Source of the DNA: a virus
Virus record (IMG/VR): IMGVR_UViG_3300012931_000015
Span: 62,001-126,000 of that record
DNA length: 64,000 bases
Reading direction: 5' to 3' (one strand)
Shown: positions 48,405 to 56,462 of the stretch, piece by piece
Position numbering within the stretch: position 1 is the stretch's first letter
How the letters are laid out: each line of letters starts with the position of its first letter
Notes under the pieces: model-generated
The model's input: the letters and a program-made list of their open reading frames with translations, nothing else
Database searches by the model: none
Told to the model about the DNA's origin: nothing
Made by a program: the position numbers and the translations under genes

Positions 48405-48887
48405 TTAAATCTTTATAATTTCATAAGTATTGTATAACACATTATTTTCAATAAATCTATCATAACTTAATTTTTTTAAATCTTTATTTATATGTTTCAA
48501 TCTTACCATTGATTCCTTATAAGCACTTTCTTCTAATTTATTTAATTGTTCAACAAATATTTCAATATCATTATGAGTATAATACTTTAATTCATTACTT
48601 CCTAAAGTTGTTGCTGTAAAGGCGTGATTTATATTATCCTTTTCTTTGAAGTCCGGTCTCCAATCAATTTGAATACCAAAATTATATTCTTGATTCACTA
48701 TTATATAATTGTCTGTTTTGTCTTTATACTTAGATATTATTTTATCAATACCCTTTTTTATAGTATTTATATAAATGTCTAATGTTTTACCTATTCTTTT
48801 ATTATACTGCTCTACTGAATGATTTATGTCAATTATTTTTCTATTTTTATAAGCAAAAACTTGTTTATAATATTCTTGTAAATACAT
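48405..48887 (-). CDS. Hypothetical protein, tandem pair member 1 (160 aa)
   Basis: Shares with its neighbour the order IDINHSVEQYNKRIG, ...KKGIDKI, YIIVNQEY, IQIDWRPD, TATTL and IEIFVEQ. The conserved Arg-Pro-Asp and Glu residues may form an active site. Family unknown. Confidence 0.65.
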   Translation of the reverse strand: MYLQEYYKQVFAYKNRKIIDINHSVEQYNKRIGKTLDIYINTIKKGIDKIISKYKDKTDNYIIVNQEYNFGIQIDWRPDFKEKDNINHAFTATTLGSNELKYYTHNDIEIFVEQLNKLEESAYKESMVRLKHINKDLKKLSYDRFIENNVLYNTYEIIKI

Positions 48888-48890
48888 AGT

Positions 48891-49388
48891 TTATATTTTT
48901 ACCTCTTTAAAATCTTTATAAGACTGCCCGTCTTCAAAATACAAATTAAACCATCTATCAATATAACTGTTCTCTTTGAAGTATCTAACTTTTTTATAGA
49001 ATCCTATTTTATTCTGTTCAACTATTATCTCAATTTCATTTTTTAAATTATGTTCATGTTCCGAGTTTTTAAGAACGGTTGTTATTACTGCAATCAATTT
49101 GTTTTTGTTGTGTCTATCTGGTCTTATTTCAATTGGAACTTTAAGATCATATTTTTTATTTATAAATACATAATTTTCCGCATAACTCTTTAAATTATCT
49201 ATATTTAATTTGTCAAGACCTTTTGATATGAGCTTATAAAAGATAATGTTTTTTAATTCAGGAAATCTTTCATGTAATCTGCCAATGGCGTGTTCTACAT
49301 CATATATTTCTATATTGTTATGTTTGAATAGTAGTTTAAAATTTTCCTGTAAATATTTACTTTCAAATAATAATGTTTTCTTTTTCAC
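48891..49388 (-). CDS. Hypothetical protein, tandem pair member 2 (165 aa)
   Basis: GTG 49388 start after AGGAT. Parallel motifs to the 48405 gene: IYDVEHAIGRLHERF, SKGLDKL, YVFINKKY, IEIRPD, ITTVL, IEIIVEQ. The two are a diverged tandem duplication. Family unknown. Confidence 0.65.
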   Translation of the reverse strand: MKKKTLLFESKYLQENFKLLFKHNNIEIYDVEHAIGRLHERFPELKNIIFYKLISKGLDKLNIDNLKSYAENYVFINKKYDLKVPIEIRPDRHNKNKLIAVITTVLKNSEHEHNLKNEIEIIVEQNKIGFYKKVRYFKENSYIDRWFNLYFEDGQSYKDFKEVKI

Positions 49389-49395
49389 AATTATC

Positions 49396-49911
49396 CTACT
49401 TATCTTTTACAAAACTAGCAAATTCTTTTAATCCTATTAAAGTATCTATATGATAGCAATCAACATATCTTTCAAGTTTTATAATTCCTTTATTACATAA
49501 TTCACTTACTTTCCCAACATAGAGTTCATTTATATCTAAATTTAATTCATTAGCAATTTTTATTAATTCTTCATTAATAGGTTGTGCTCCGTATTCATCA
49601 GGCGATGGTGCGCCACAATGTCCTCCACTTCTTATAACACTTCCTAGAATTTTTATTCTATCAGAAGGTATAGGATAAAATTTATTGTGTAATTCTAAAG
49701 CATCTTTTAATTTTAAACCATGTTCTTGTAATTTAGTGTATGCAATCCAATAATTCCAACTACGGATAAATATCCAATTATTTAGTATACCTTTAAAATT
49801 ATATGCAACTTCCCCCTTATATTTTTCAGTTTTTACAACAGTAATGCCAGCTAAATATAATTCTTCATTAATATAATCATCACAATCCACAACTCCGGCT
49901 AGATTTTTCAT
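49396..49911 (-). CDS. Conserved hypothetical protein (171 aa)
   Basis: A mixed protein with a central SGGHCGAPSPDEYGAQPI and an aromatic N-terminal half. Resembles no domain I know; Cys/His/Glu could bind metal. Begins at ATG 49911. Confidence 0.65.
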   Translation of the reverse strand: MKNLAGVVDCDDYINEELYLAGITVVKTEKYKGEVAYNFKGILNNWIFIRSWNYWIAYTKLQEHGLKLKDALELHNKFYPIPSDRIKILGSVIRSGGHCGAPSPDEYGAQPINEELIKIANELNLDINELYVGKVSELCNKGIIKLERYVDCYHIDTLIGLKEFASFVKDK

Positions 49912-50057
49912 TTTTTGTCTCCATTTAACCTTTCAAAAACTTTATTAATACCGTCTTCTCTGCCTCTTTGGTACATCTCTTTTATTTTAAAATATATCTC
50001 GTTTGATTTCATTTTTTCTATTTCAGCAATAGTTGGAAATATAATTTCATTTGACAT
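49908..50057 (-). CDS. Small helical protein (49 aa)
   Basis: PTIAEIEKMKSNEIYFKIKEMYQRGREDGINK is a helix-rich sequence. Ends in ATGA overlap with the next gene. It is the first gene after the promoter at 50082-50110. Confidence 0.6.
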   Translation of the reverse strand: MSNEIIFPTIAEIEKMKSNEIYFKIKEMYQRGREDGINKVFERLNGDKK

Positions 50058-50081
50058 TTTTTCTCCTATTTGCGATAATTG

Positions 50082-50110
50082 ATATTATCTTAATTTAATA
50101 TGTTTGTCAA
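50082..50110 (-). promoter_or_regulatory. Sigma70-type promoter
   Basis: TTGACA (50105-50110), 17 bases, TAATAT (50082-50087), overlapping the end of the 50085 gene. Confidence 0.6.
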
Positions 50111-50423
50111 GAAAAATTTTAACATTATTTACAATTATTTTAATATTATCATTTACAATTTTATATCCACTTCTTAATAAATATGAAACATAATAGTAAG
50201 ATCGTACACTATCACGTGTTTTATAATAAGATATTAAAGGACATTGTATAGTAATTGCTTTGTTTAGCTTTTTATAGATTTTGTTAAAACGATATTTTCC
50301 GGCAGGGAGAATTAGTTTGCTTTCTTGATATAATAATTGTATAAGATCGTTAAGGTCATCTTGATATATATTTGTGATGTGTTTTGAATTAATTTTGTTT
50401 AGTTTATTTTTTATACTCATCAT
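50085..50423 (-). CDS. Hypothetical protein (112 aa)
   Basis: ATG 50423 is preferred to the TTG at 50438. Basic (KINKKLN and many K/N) with a central YYYVSYLLRSGYKI. Overlaps the previous gene by 20 bases. Not recognised. Confidence 0.6.
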   Translation of the reverse strand: MMSIKNKLNKINSKHITNIYQDDLNDLIQLLYQESKLILPAGKYRFNKIYKKLNKAITIQCPLISYYKTRDSVRSYYYVSYLLRSGYKIVNDNIKIIVNNVKIFLDKHIKLR

Positions 50424-51003
50424 ATTTTTGTATTCCAAATACTATTGCATAAAGACACCAGATAAAATGATATGTTTTTTCCATACAGGAATCTTCCCAG
50501 AAATCAGATAAATCTAAATATTCTGAACTAAAATTTCTATATGCTTCCACACAAGAATATTCATCTTCCGCATAAGCAAACATATTTCGTATTTCTTCTT
50601 TTACTTCTTTTATCTCTTCTAGGCTTGTTAAATTATAACTTAACCAATTCTTATAGTATTCTATAATTCTTTCTTTAAATCTTTTTACACTAAACTCTCT
50701 TATACCATTACCAAAAACAGATTCAGCTATACATTTTTCAGCCCAATAATAAGAGTTTATTTTTAATTCTTCATTTCTGAAAAAATTAAACATATCTGTT
50801 GTTCTTTGAAATAAGTAACTACCATAATCCCCCGTAATACATAAATGATTATCCCATGTAATTATATCGTATCTTCCACAATAATCACCATTTTTGTTTT
50901 GTAATCTAATATGACGATTTATGTCATTATCATAAATTATTGTAAGCTTGTGATCTTTTACTACTTCTAAAAATCTTTCTTTTGTACACTCATTATTATT
51001 CAT
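50404..51003 (-). CDS. Conserved phage protein (199 aa)
   Basis: IITWDNHLCITGDYGSYLFQRTTDMFNFF and SYYWAEKC match a family present in many tailed phages and prophages, with no established function. The tail IWCLYAIVFGIQKYDEY is also typical. Likely soluble. Confidence 0.8.
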   Translation of the reverse strand: MNNNECTKERFLEVVKDHKLTIIYDNDINRHIRLQNKNGDYCGRYDIITWDNHLCITGDYGSYLFQRTTDMFNFFRNEELKINSYYWAEKCIAESVFGNGIREFSVKRFKERIIEYYKNWLSYNLTSLEEIKEVKEEIRNMFAYAEDEYSCVEAYRNFSSEYLDLSDFWEDSCMEKTYHFIWCLYAIVFGIQKYDEYKK

Positions 51004-51007
51004 GTCA

Positions 51008-51283
51008 TTATCCTTTTTTATTATGTTTAGGTACTATAACTTTTACTTTCTTAAACCAACCTTGATACCACTTCAAATATTTAATATCATAAAAAACAGA
51101 AGGGTTAGAATATTTTTCAAGTATGTTATTTTGTATAAGAATACGCACGAAAGAAGATTTTATAGGAACAAAAATAATCACAACTTGTTTTATATAATCA
51201 TTTATAATGTAATATCTTTTAATTTCAAGTACATTCTCGATATAGTTTTCTATATTTTTTATAGTTATTAAACAATTTCTCAT
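51008..51283 (-). CDS. Hypothetical protein (91 aa)
   Basis: ATG 51283 follows a strong AGGAGG. Basic, beta-rich. An overlapping plus-strand frame at 51002-51271 is a shadow. Not recognised. Confidence 0.6.
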   Translation of the reverse strand: MRNCLITIKNIENYIENVLEIKRYYIINDYIKQVVIIFVPIKSSFVRILIQNNILEKYSNPSVFYDIKYLKWYQGWFKKVKVIVPKHNKKG

Positions 51284-51301
51284 AATTTTATTCCTCCTAT
51301 T

Positions 51302-51496
51302 TTAATGAAATAACTCTTTTAATATATTAAATACTCCTTCTAATTTTTTTATGTTTTTTATAAGTGTTTCAATTTTGTATAATTCACTATTGTTTAAATT
51401 TTTTAAACCTTCTTCAATTTCTTTTAACAAGAATTCTTTTCTTTCTTTTTCCTGTTGTTTCAGGTCTTCTTCATATTGTTCAGAATAATGACTCAT
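51302..51496 (-). CDS. Small coiled-coil protein (64 aa)
   Basis: Charged heptads (EEDLKQQEKERKEFLLKEIEE). Begins at ATG 51496. Function unknown. Confidence 0.6.
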   Translation of the reverse strand: MSHYSEQYEEDLKQQEKERKEFLLKEIEEGLKNLNNSELYKIETLIKNIKKLEGVFNILKELFH

Positions 51497-51500
51497 AATT

Positions 51501-51746
51501 TCATTCTCCTTTTTTATTTCTGTTTTTCCAAATACCGAGTGAACTTGTTATAAAATAAACACTAAACATAAATGCCGGAGAATAATGTTTAAAATATAAA
51601 TTATATCCTACCCAGAAAAAATTAGAAATTACCCATAAGATAAAAGCAATAAATCTGTATTTTCTATTTATGCTTGTTACTAGAAAATTTCCTATCAAAG
51701 AAACAGCAATAAAAATCCATGAGATATATTCTAAAATTTCTTTCAT
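51501..51746 (-). CDS. Three-span membrane protein (81 aa)
   Basis: Hydrophobic helices at about 7-24, 29-47 and 56-72, with Trp and Tyr at the edges and a basic tail. The pattern recalls half of a PnuC-type or small transporter fold, but not enough to name it. Confidence 0.6.
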   Translation of the reverse strand: MKEILEYISWIFIAVSLIGNFLVTSINRKYRFIAFILWVISNFFWVGYNLYFKHYSPAFMFSVYFITSSLGIWKNRNKKGE

Positions 51747-51958
51747 TATTTTTTTACCTTTTTCTTATTTTTATTTATTTTCTTTAATTCTTTTTCTAGT
51801 ATTTTCTTATCTTCTTCGGATAACCCATTGTAAGCATCATTTACAACTTTACAAATTATATTCCCTAATTTTAAATACATTGTTGCTATTTTTTGCCAAG
51901 CTGTTTTTATTGCTTCTATATCTTTTTCGCTCAATTTATTTATTTTTTCTTTTTCCAT
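51746..51958 (-). CDS. Small helical protein (70 aa)
   Basis: Lysine- and glutamate-rich helices. Coupled to the downstream membrane gene by overlap. Not recognised. Confidence 0.6.
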   Translation of the reverse strand: MEKEKINKLSEKDIEAIKTAWQKIATMYLKLGNIICKVVNDAYNGLSEEDKKILEKELKKINKNKKKVKK

Positions 51959-51971
51959 ACTTTTTACCTTT

Positions 51972-52163
51972 TTAAAATAATTTATATTTTGTAATTAATT
52001 CATGTATAATATAAATCATAACCGCATTTATTCCTATAAAAATTACAAAGTCTTGAATATATTTTGTGAAGATCAGTTTTTTATGTCTTAATTGAAAAAA
52101 CCCTACCATAAATAAACAATCTAGTAAACTTAAAATGATTAAATAAAATATATCCAGAATCAT
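51972..52163 (-). CDS. Two-span membrane protein (63 aa)
   Basis: Two hydrophobic segments with a short basic loop (RHKKLIF). Begins at ATG 52163. Function unknown. Confidence 0.6.
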   Translation of the reverse strand: MILDIFYLIILSLLDCLFMVGFFQLRHKKLIFTKYIQDFVIFIGINAVMIYIIHELITKYKLF

Positions 52164-52188
52164 TTTATCTTTCTCCTTTATCTATTTG

Positions 52189-52416
52189 CTACCATAGTTT
52201 GAAACCTTTAAATTTATGGGTATTGGAAATTAAACATATTATTTCAGTTAGCAACCCAATGTAGCCAGAAAGCCCAATAACAATTGCGCATTTCATATCG
52301 TGGTAATAATGTTTTTTGGCAAGTGTTGGGTATTCTTTCTGATAATATGCAAAATCCATCATATAAGCTAATAACCCTGAAAACACATAAAAAATTACTA
52401 TTAATGTTACAATCAT
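52189..52416 (-). CDS. Two-span membrane protein (75 aa)
   Basis: ATG 52416 follows AGGAG. Spans at about 3-20 and 45-62 with a His/Tyr-rich loop (KKHYYHD). An overlapping frame at 52244-52477 is a shadow. Confidence 0.6.
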   Translation of the reverse strand: MIVTLIVIFYVFSGLLAYMMDFAYYQKEYPTLAKKHYYHDMKCAIVIGLSGYIGLLTEIICLISNTHKFKGFKLW

Positions 52417-52428
52417 TTATTTCTCCTG

Positions 52429-52578
52429 TTATAATTTCCACACAAAAATAATAGCTAATACTTCTAGTGAAATACAAAGCAAAGTAGAAATAGTGCTTGT
52501 TATCTTTTCATCTTTTTTGAGTAAGCCTAAATATCTAACAATTGCAAAACTTAACATTACTGTAATAAATATTTTCAT
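52429..52578 (-). CDS. Small two-span membrane protein (49 aa)
   Basis: ATG 52578 starts a peptide with two hydrophobic helices around a basic KKDEK loop. Function unknown. Confidence 0.55.
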   Translation of the reverse strand: MKIFITVMLSFAIVRYLGLLKKDEKITSTISTLLCISLEVLAIIFVWKL

Positions 52579-52590
52579 AATTTCTCCTTT

Positions 52591-52797
52591 TCACCATTTC
52601 CTCTGTTTAAACTCACTACAAAAAGTAATGCTTTTTAATTCGATTTTATCTTTATCATCAAGCCATTCCACAAACTTTCCACATTTATGCTCACAATTCA
52701 TACAATCTCTTGTATCTCTGTTAAACTTTAATTCGGATTCAATTTTTTCTATAATTCTTTCAACAATCTTTTTAATAAAATTATCTATTAGCTTCAT
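52591..52797 (-). CDS. Small Cys protein (68 aa)
   Basis: A helical head, then CMNCEHKCGKF and a later FCSEFKQ, a likely Cys4 metal site. Begins at ATG 52797. Similar in layout to the gene before it. Confidence 0.6.
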   Translation of the reverse strand: MKLIDNFIKKIVERIIEKIESELKFNRDTRDCMNCEHKCGKFVEWLDDKDKIELKSITFCSEFKQRKW

Positions 52798-52994
52798 TTA
52801 CTACCTGCTTTTTTAAATGCACTGTAACTTTCATCACATTCATAACAAGCAAACATGTCTGAAACATGAATACAGTTATTACAGTTGATCCCATTATTTA
52901 ATAGTTTTTTAAGTGCATATATTTTTGATGCTTTCTTCTTTATTTCTCTTTCTAGTTTTTCAACTTTTTTAAAAATAGCCTTATCTCTTAACAC
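52794..52994 (-). CDS. Small Cys/coiled-coil protein (66 aa)
   Basis: I place the start at GTG 52994, after GGAAGG, because upstream codons belong to the previous gene. A charged helix then CNNCIHV...CYECDE, a Cys4 site. Function unknown. Confidence 0.55.
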   Translation of the reverse strand: MLRDKAIFKKVEKLEREIKKKASKIYALKKLLNNGINCNNCIHVSDMFACYECDESYSAFKKAGSK

Positions 52995-52995
52995 T

Positions 52996-53418
52996 TTACT
53001 TCCCTTTCCTTCTAGGTGTACCCGTATTACAATGCCATATAGACACACCAGCACCTTTTAACTGAATAAAACTAAAGCATTCATCACATTTCCAATTATA
53101 GTAGTTTTTTAGTATATTGTCATCAATTTTTATTTCTTTTTTACATTTAGGACACACAATTATTATCTCTTTCTTTTTAATATCTTTATTCATAACCTTA
53201 TTATTTTCTCCTTCATTCATTTTCATTTCAATATGCTCCCAAAAAGCCATAGGATCATTCTTACAATTTTTTCCTATGTGCCAGCCATTACACCTTCTAC
53301 AATGATATACAGAAGCTTTTATACCATACTTTTTCTGTAATCTTTTTAGAGCTATGTATGCTCCTTCTTTTGATTTATGTCTAACTTTTCTTTCACAACA
53401 AATATGACGTTTAGGCAT
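52996..53418 (-). CDS. Double zinc-ribbon protein (140 aa)
   Basis: The first half (CCERKVRHKSKEGAYIALKRLQKKYG, CRRCNGWHIGK) is a Cys-rich fold seen in phage zinc proteins. The second has CPKCKKEIKI...CDECFSF. It could bind nucleic acid. Begins at ATG 53418. Confidence 0.65.
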   Translation of the reverse strand: MPKRHICCERKVRHKSKEGAYIALKRLQKKYGIKASVYHCRRCNGWHIGKNCKNDPMAFWEHIEMKMNEGENNKVMNKDIKKKEIIIVCPKCKKEIKIDDNILKNYYNWKCDECFSFIQLKGAGVSIWHCNTGTPRRKGK

Positions 53419-53441
53419 AACAACCCGCTTTCTTTTATTTC

Positions 53442-53879
53442 TTAAAGTTTAAAATTTTCAACAATAGAACCTTTTGGTAATGTTATTTTTATTCTACCTT
53501 CTAAATCAAAGTCGGTATTTAATAAATCTAATTCATCATAACTTATTTTACGTATAGAATAACCTCTCATTGTAAATCTTATATTTGGGATAACTAAATT
53601 GTTTTCAATAATTTCACACTTACTTGTTAATAAATTAAATCTTACAAAAGCATTTCCGCTTTTTACAAAACCTGTATAATACTCTTTATTATCTATTGTA
53701 ATTGTGCCTATAAATAGGAAACAACTTCCATAAGCTTTATACTTATCTTTTATTCCAATAGATTTTAATTCATAAGATCGAGTATATTCTTTCATTTCTT
53801 TTTCTTCAAATAACTCTTTACAAGATACAGCAAACAACAATATATTTGCTGTTACTACAAATAAAAGCAATTTTTTCAT
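53442..53879 (-). CDS. Predicted lipoprotein (145 aa)
   Basis: MKKLLLFVVTANILLFAVSC is a lipoprotein signal with Cys 20. The mature domain is beta-rich and about 125 residues. Predicted surface or inner-membrane-anchored; function unknown. Confidence 0.75.
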   Translation of the reverse strand: MKKLLLFVVTANILLFAVSCKELFEEKEMKEYTRSYELKSIGIKDKYKAYGSCFLFIGTITIDNKEYYTGFVKSGNAFVRFNLLTSKCEIIENNLVIPNIRFTMRGYSIRKISYDELDLLNTDFDLEGRIKITLPKGSIVENFKL

Positions 53880-53893
53880 TATTTTTCTCCTTC

Positions 53894-54088
53894 TTATTTC
53901 TTATAAAATTTTATCCACAACCATTCATGTGTTGCATAAGCAATAGCATTTATTAAGTTCAAAACAACTGTCAACACTACACTCTTAACAAACCCTAAGC
54001 CAAAAAACATACCCATGAAATAACTTGTTATTACTGCTAATATTCTCCATGTAATTGACTTATACAGTATAATTTTTTTACTCGACAA
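53894..54088 (-). CDS. DUF2061-like membrane protein (64 aa)
   Basis: TTG 54088 has GGAG seven bases upstream. KSITWRILAVITSYFMG and ATHEWLW match the short two-helix DUF2061 family (K(S/T)xTWR and H(E)xW signatures). Role unknown; found in many bacteria. Confidence 0.7.
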   Translation of the reverse strand: MSSKKIILYKSITWRILAVITSYFMGMFFGLGFVKSVVLTVVLNLINAIAYATHEWLWIKFYKK

Positions 54089-54335
54089 AATCTTTCTCCG
54101 CTTTAACTATAATATTTCTAAATTTTCCGTTTAGTTCAAAATAAAAATACAATTTATCCTCTTCTAACAGTATAATCTTTTCATTTATATTAATAATTGT
54201 CTTATAAGGAATTTTATTAACTGCACAAAAATTTAACAAATAATAAAAATTCTTTTCCGTTAAAACTTGTTGTCTAACAGCACCAAAAATAAACCCTACA
54301 AACAGTGATATAACTGCGACTAATACATACACCAT
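54078..54335 (-). CDS. Membrane-anchored protein (85 aa)
   Basis: An N-terminal helix (residues 2-20) and an extracytoplasmic-looking beta domain. Overlaps the next gene by 11 bases. Function unknown. Confidence 0.6.
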   Translation of the reverse strand: MVYVLVAVISLFVGFIFGAVRQQVLTEKNFYYLLNFCAVNKIPYKTIININEKIILLEEDKLYFYFELNGKFRNIIVKAEKDFVE

Positions 54336-54340
54336 ATTCT

Positions 54341-54457
54341 TTACTCCTTGTTATTTTTTATAATTTTAATTATCTCATAAATAGAAACTACCGGAACAAT
54401 AATAGTATAACAATACAATATTGATATAACCACTAGCAAAACAATTTTAATCGACAT
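54341..54457 (-). CDS. Small single-pass membrane protein (38 aa)
   Basis: ATG 54457 follows a strong AGGAGGT. Hydrophobic through residue 30 with a basic end. Function unknown. Confidence 0.55.
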   Translation of the reverse strand: MSIKIVLLVVISILYCYTIIVPVVSIYEIIKIIKNNKE

Positions 54458-54480
54458 AAAAGCTTTACCTCCTAGTTAAA

Positions 54481-54639
54481 TTAAAATCTTATCTCCAGTT
54501 TAGTATTATATTTTTTCTCATAACTATCAATTGCATCTGCTAAATATCTTTTAGAATTATCTAAGTTCTGATATTTATCATTCAAGAGATTGTCGATAGT
54601 TTTAACAATTCTTTCCAGTTCAATTATTCTCTCATCCAT
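54481..54639 (-). CDS. Small coiled-coil protein (52 aa)
   Basis: ATG 54639 has GGAG in place; the longer TTG frame overlaps the previous gene. Charged helices (RIIELERIVKTIDNLL). Not recognised. Confidence 0.55.
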   Translation of the reverse strand: MDERIIELERIVKTIDNLLNDKYQNLDNSKRYLADAIDSYEKKYNTKLEIRF

Positions 54640-54931
54640 ATATAACTCCAGTATTAGGTAATCTTCTATCAAATTTTATTTCAAAAGTTCTATTATTTAA
54701 ACTTGAAATTGATCTCTTTTCCACTTTATACCAAACATCTTTTAATTCTAAGAAACATAACTTTGATGCTTCCGAAGGTGAAAATATTTTTAAAGCTATA
54801 TTATTTTTATCTGTTACTTCTTTGAATAAAAACCAACAATTGTTTTCCCTTAAATTAGGGCTTCTATGTATTGCTGGTTTAGTTGTTTTTCTAATTTTAA
54901 AAACTTTGTTATCATCATTCAAGATATACAT
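54632..54931 (-). CDS. Hypothetical protein (99 aa)
   Basis: A basic beta-rich protein with FKEVTDKNNIALKIF and CFLELKDVWYKVE. Begins at ATG 54931. Not recognised. Confidence 0.6.
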   Translation of the reverse strand: MYILNDDNKVFKIRKTTKPAIHRSPNLRENNCWFLFKEVTDKNNIALKIFSPSEASKLCFLELKDVWYKVEKRSISSLNNRTFEIKFDRRLPNTGVIYG

Positions 54932-54951
54932 TATAAATCATTCTCCAATTT

Positions 54952-55818
54952 TTATTTTCTTTTATAAATTACTTTCGTCATTAAACAAGTATTATTTTGC
55001 TCACAAAATCTATCTCCAAAAGTATAATCATTATAGTATTTTTCATTCACTATATCATAAGGACACTGTATTAATTTATACCCTATAAAATAATTAGCAA
55101 ATCTACATTTATTTATATTACTACATAAGGTACTCTCAAACACCCCTCTTTTAGAAATATGAATTTCACAGTTACCTTCGTATTTCTTTAAAAATTCATG
55201 AACTAACTCTTTATACCCGATCAGAGGCATTGTTAAGTTTGTATCTTCAAAAAAATCACCTTTATCAAGCTCTCTATAACTTGAAATAAAAAATACTTTA
55301 CTATCAAATTTTTTCTCAAAGTAATCACAAGCACTTAATAAATCATCAACTTTTGTTTTTTTGGAAACCATAAAATTTGGTTCTATTTTGTTTCGTACAG
55401 AAGGTATATTATAATTAGGTTTTATATTTAAATAATTTTTAGTTAAAGAATCTATTGATAATCTTATTTTTGCTTTTCCTATACTTGAATTATCATTTTT
55501 AATATTTTTTATTTCTAATCCATTTGTATAGATAGTTGTTTTAAGCTTATAACTTTCATTTATATTAATAAAATCTTCTATTTGAGGATGAAGTAAAGGT
55601 TCACCTCCTAATAAATTTATTTGTTGAACACCTTTTTTAACTGCATCTTCAATACAAGATTTATATTCTTTTATATGAATATCAGAATTTTTATCTTTTA
55701 TAATATTTCTTACAAAACAACCTTTACAGGATAACTGACATTTGTTTGTTATAAATATTTGAAGAGTATTTCTAGTTTTTACTGGAAGTTCAATATAATC
55801 TGTCCACGGAAAATACAT
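54952..55818 (-). CDS. Radical SAM enzyme
   Basis: 288 residues. NKCQLSCKGCF gives the CxxxCxxC iron-sulphur motif at residues 27, 31 and 34; NLLGGEPLLHPQI supplies GGEP at 71-74 for SAM binding. The rest of the barrel follows (TTIYTNGLEI, AKIRLSIDS). C-terminal Cys residues (CSNINKC, CPYD, CEQNNTC) could hold a second cluster, as in SPASM-type peptide or sugar modifiers. The target is unknown. It lies among small membrane and zinc-protein genes, with no recognisable partner peptide. Confidence 0.85.
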   Translation of the reverse strand: MYFPWTDYIELPVKTRNTLQIFITNKCQLSCKGCFVRNIIKDKNSDIHIKEYKSCIEDAVKKGVQQINLLGGEPLLHPQIEDFININESYKLKTTIYTNGLEIKNIKNDNSSIGKAKIRLSIDSLTKNYLNIKPNYNIPSVRNKIEPNFMVSKKTKVDDLLSACDYFEKKFDSKVFFISSYRELDKGDFFEDTNLTMPLIGYKELVHEFLKKYEGNCEIHISKRGVFESTLCSNINKCRFANYFIGYKLIQCPYDIVNEKYYNDYTFGDRFCEQNNTCLMTKVIYKRK

Positions 55819-55831
55819 AATTTTTCTCCTT

Positions 55832-55990
55832 TTATTTTAACTCATATATTTCTTCTATTTCTGCAATCTCATGTTGAAGTATATCAATTTGCTCTCTTGC
55901 ATATTTTATATCTTTCATTACTTCGATTCCCTTAATAAAATTATATAAATCATCGAGAGTATCAAAATTCCAAACATCATTTTTTTGACT
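55832..55990 (-). other. Frame-shifted continuation of the 55992 gene
   Basis: After an A8 run (56000-56007) the +1 frame reads NDVWNFDTLDDLYNFIK, then KYAREQIDILQHEIAEIEE to TAA 55832. This is good protein sequence with no start of its own. One A fewer would join it to 55992-56204. An alternative short ORF from ATG 55918 is possible. Confidence 0.5.
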
Positions 55991-55991
55991 T

Positions 55992-56204
55992 TTATACTGT
56001 TTTTTTTCCTACTCTACATATTCCAAATAAAGTATAATATTCTTCATTTCCGTGATATTTATGATCTACTTTATATAAAATTGAAGTTCCTTTAGCAATA
56101 TTCTCATTACCTTTAGTAACAATGTATTTAATATCTTTTTCAATTATGAGTTTTTGTTTTTGTTTTAAAAAGTTTAATATTTTAATTTTATCCATTTTAT
56201 CCAT
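55992..56204 (-). CDS. Small protein, probably truncated by a poly(A) frameshift (70 aa)
   Basis: GAGG precedes ATG 56204. KIKILNFLKQKQKLIIEKD is helical; beta-rich TSILYKVDHKYHG and LFGICRVGKK follow. It ends just after an A8 run, but a better, longer protein continues in the +1 frame to 55832. Confidence 0.65.
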   Translation of the reverse strand: MDKMDKIKILNFLKQKQKLIIEKDIKYIVTKGNENIAKGTSILYKVDHKYHGNEEYYTLFGICRVGKKTV

Positions 56205-56209
56205 TTTAT

Positions 56210-56410
56210 TTATCCTCTTACTATTAATTTACTATAATCAATAAAATCATGCTGATCTGTATCTAGCTTATATTTTTTAACAAATTCCTTTATAGAAATA
56301 ATAATATTTTTAATATCTTCATTGTTTATATCTGCTTTACTATAAAATAAAATATCATCAAATCGTTCTAGTATTGCTTTTTCATTACTTGTTACAATCA
56401 TTTCTATCAT
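56210..56410 (-). CDS. Small hypothetical protein (66 aa)
   Basis: Helical head and tail; begins at ATG 56410 (a second Met is three residues on). Not recognised. Confidence 0.6.
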   Translation of the reverse strand: MIEMIVTSNEKAILERFDDILFYSKADINNEDIKNIIISIKEFVKKYKLDTDQHDFIDYSKLIVRG

Positions 56411-56425
56411 AATTTTTCCTTTTCC

Positions 56426-56454
56426 AAAATACTTTATTTTAAATATTTTGTCAA
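56426..56454 (-). promoter_or_regulatory. Sigma70-type promoter
   Basis: TTGACA (56449-56454), 17 bases, TATTTT (56426-56431). Confidence 0.55.
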
Positions 56455-56462
56455 GATAAATT

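Noticed and set aside
51002-51271. Plus-strand ORF of 89 codons
   Set aside because: Antisense to a gene with a strong AGGAGG; Tyr/Phe/Ile-rich shadow.
52244-52477. Minus-strand ORF of 77 codons
   Set aside because: Overlaps two membrane-protein genes in another frame and lacks a ribosome site; they have good ones.
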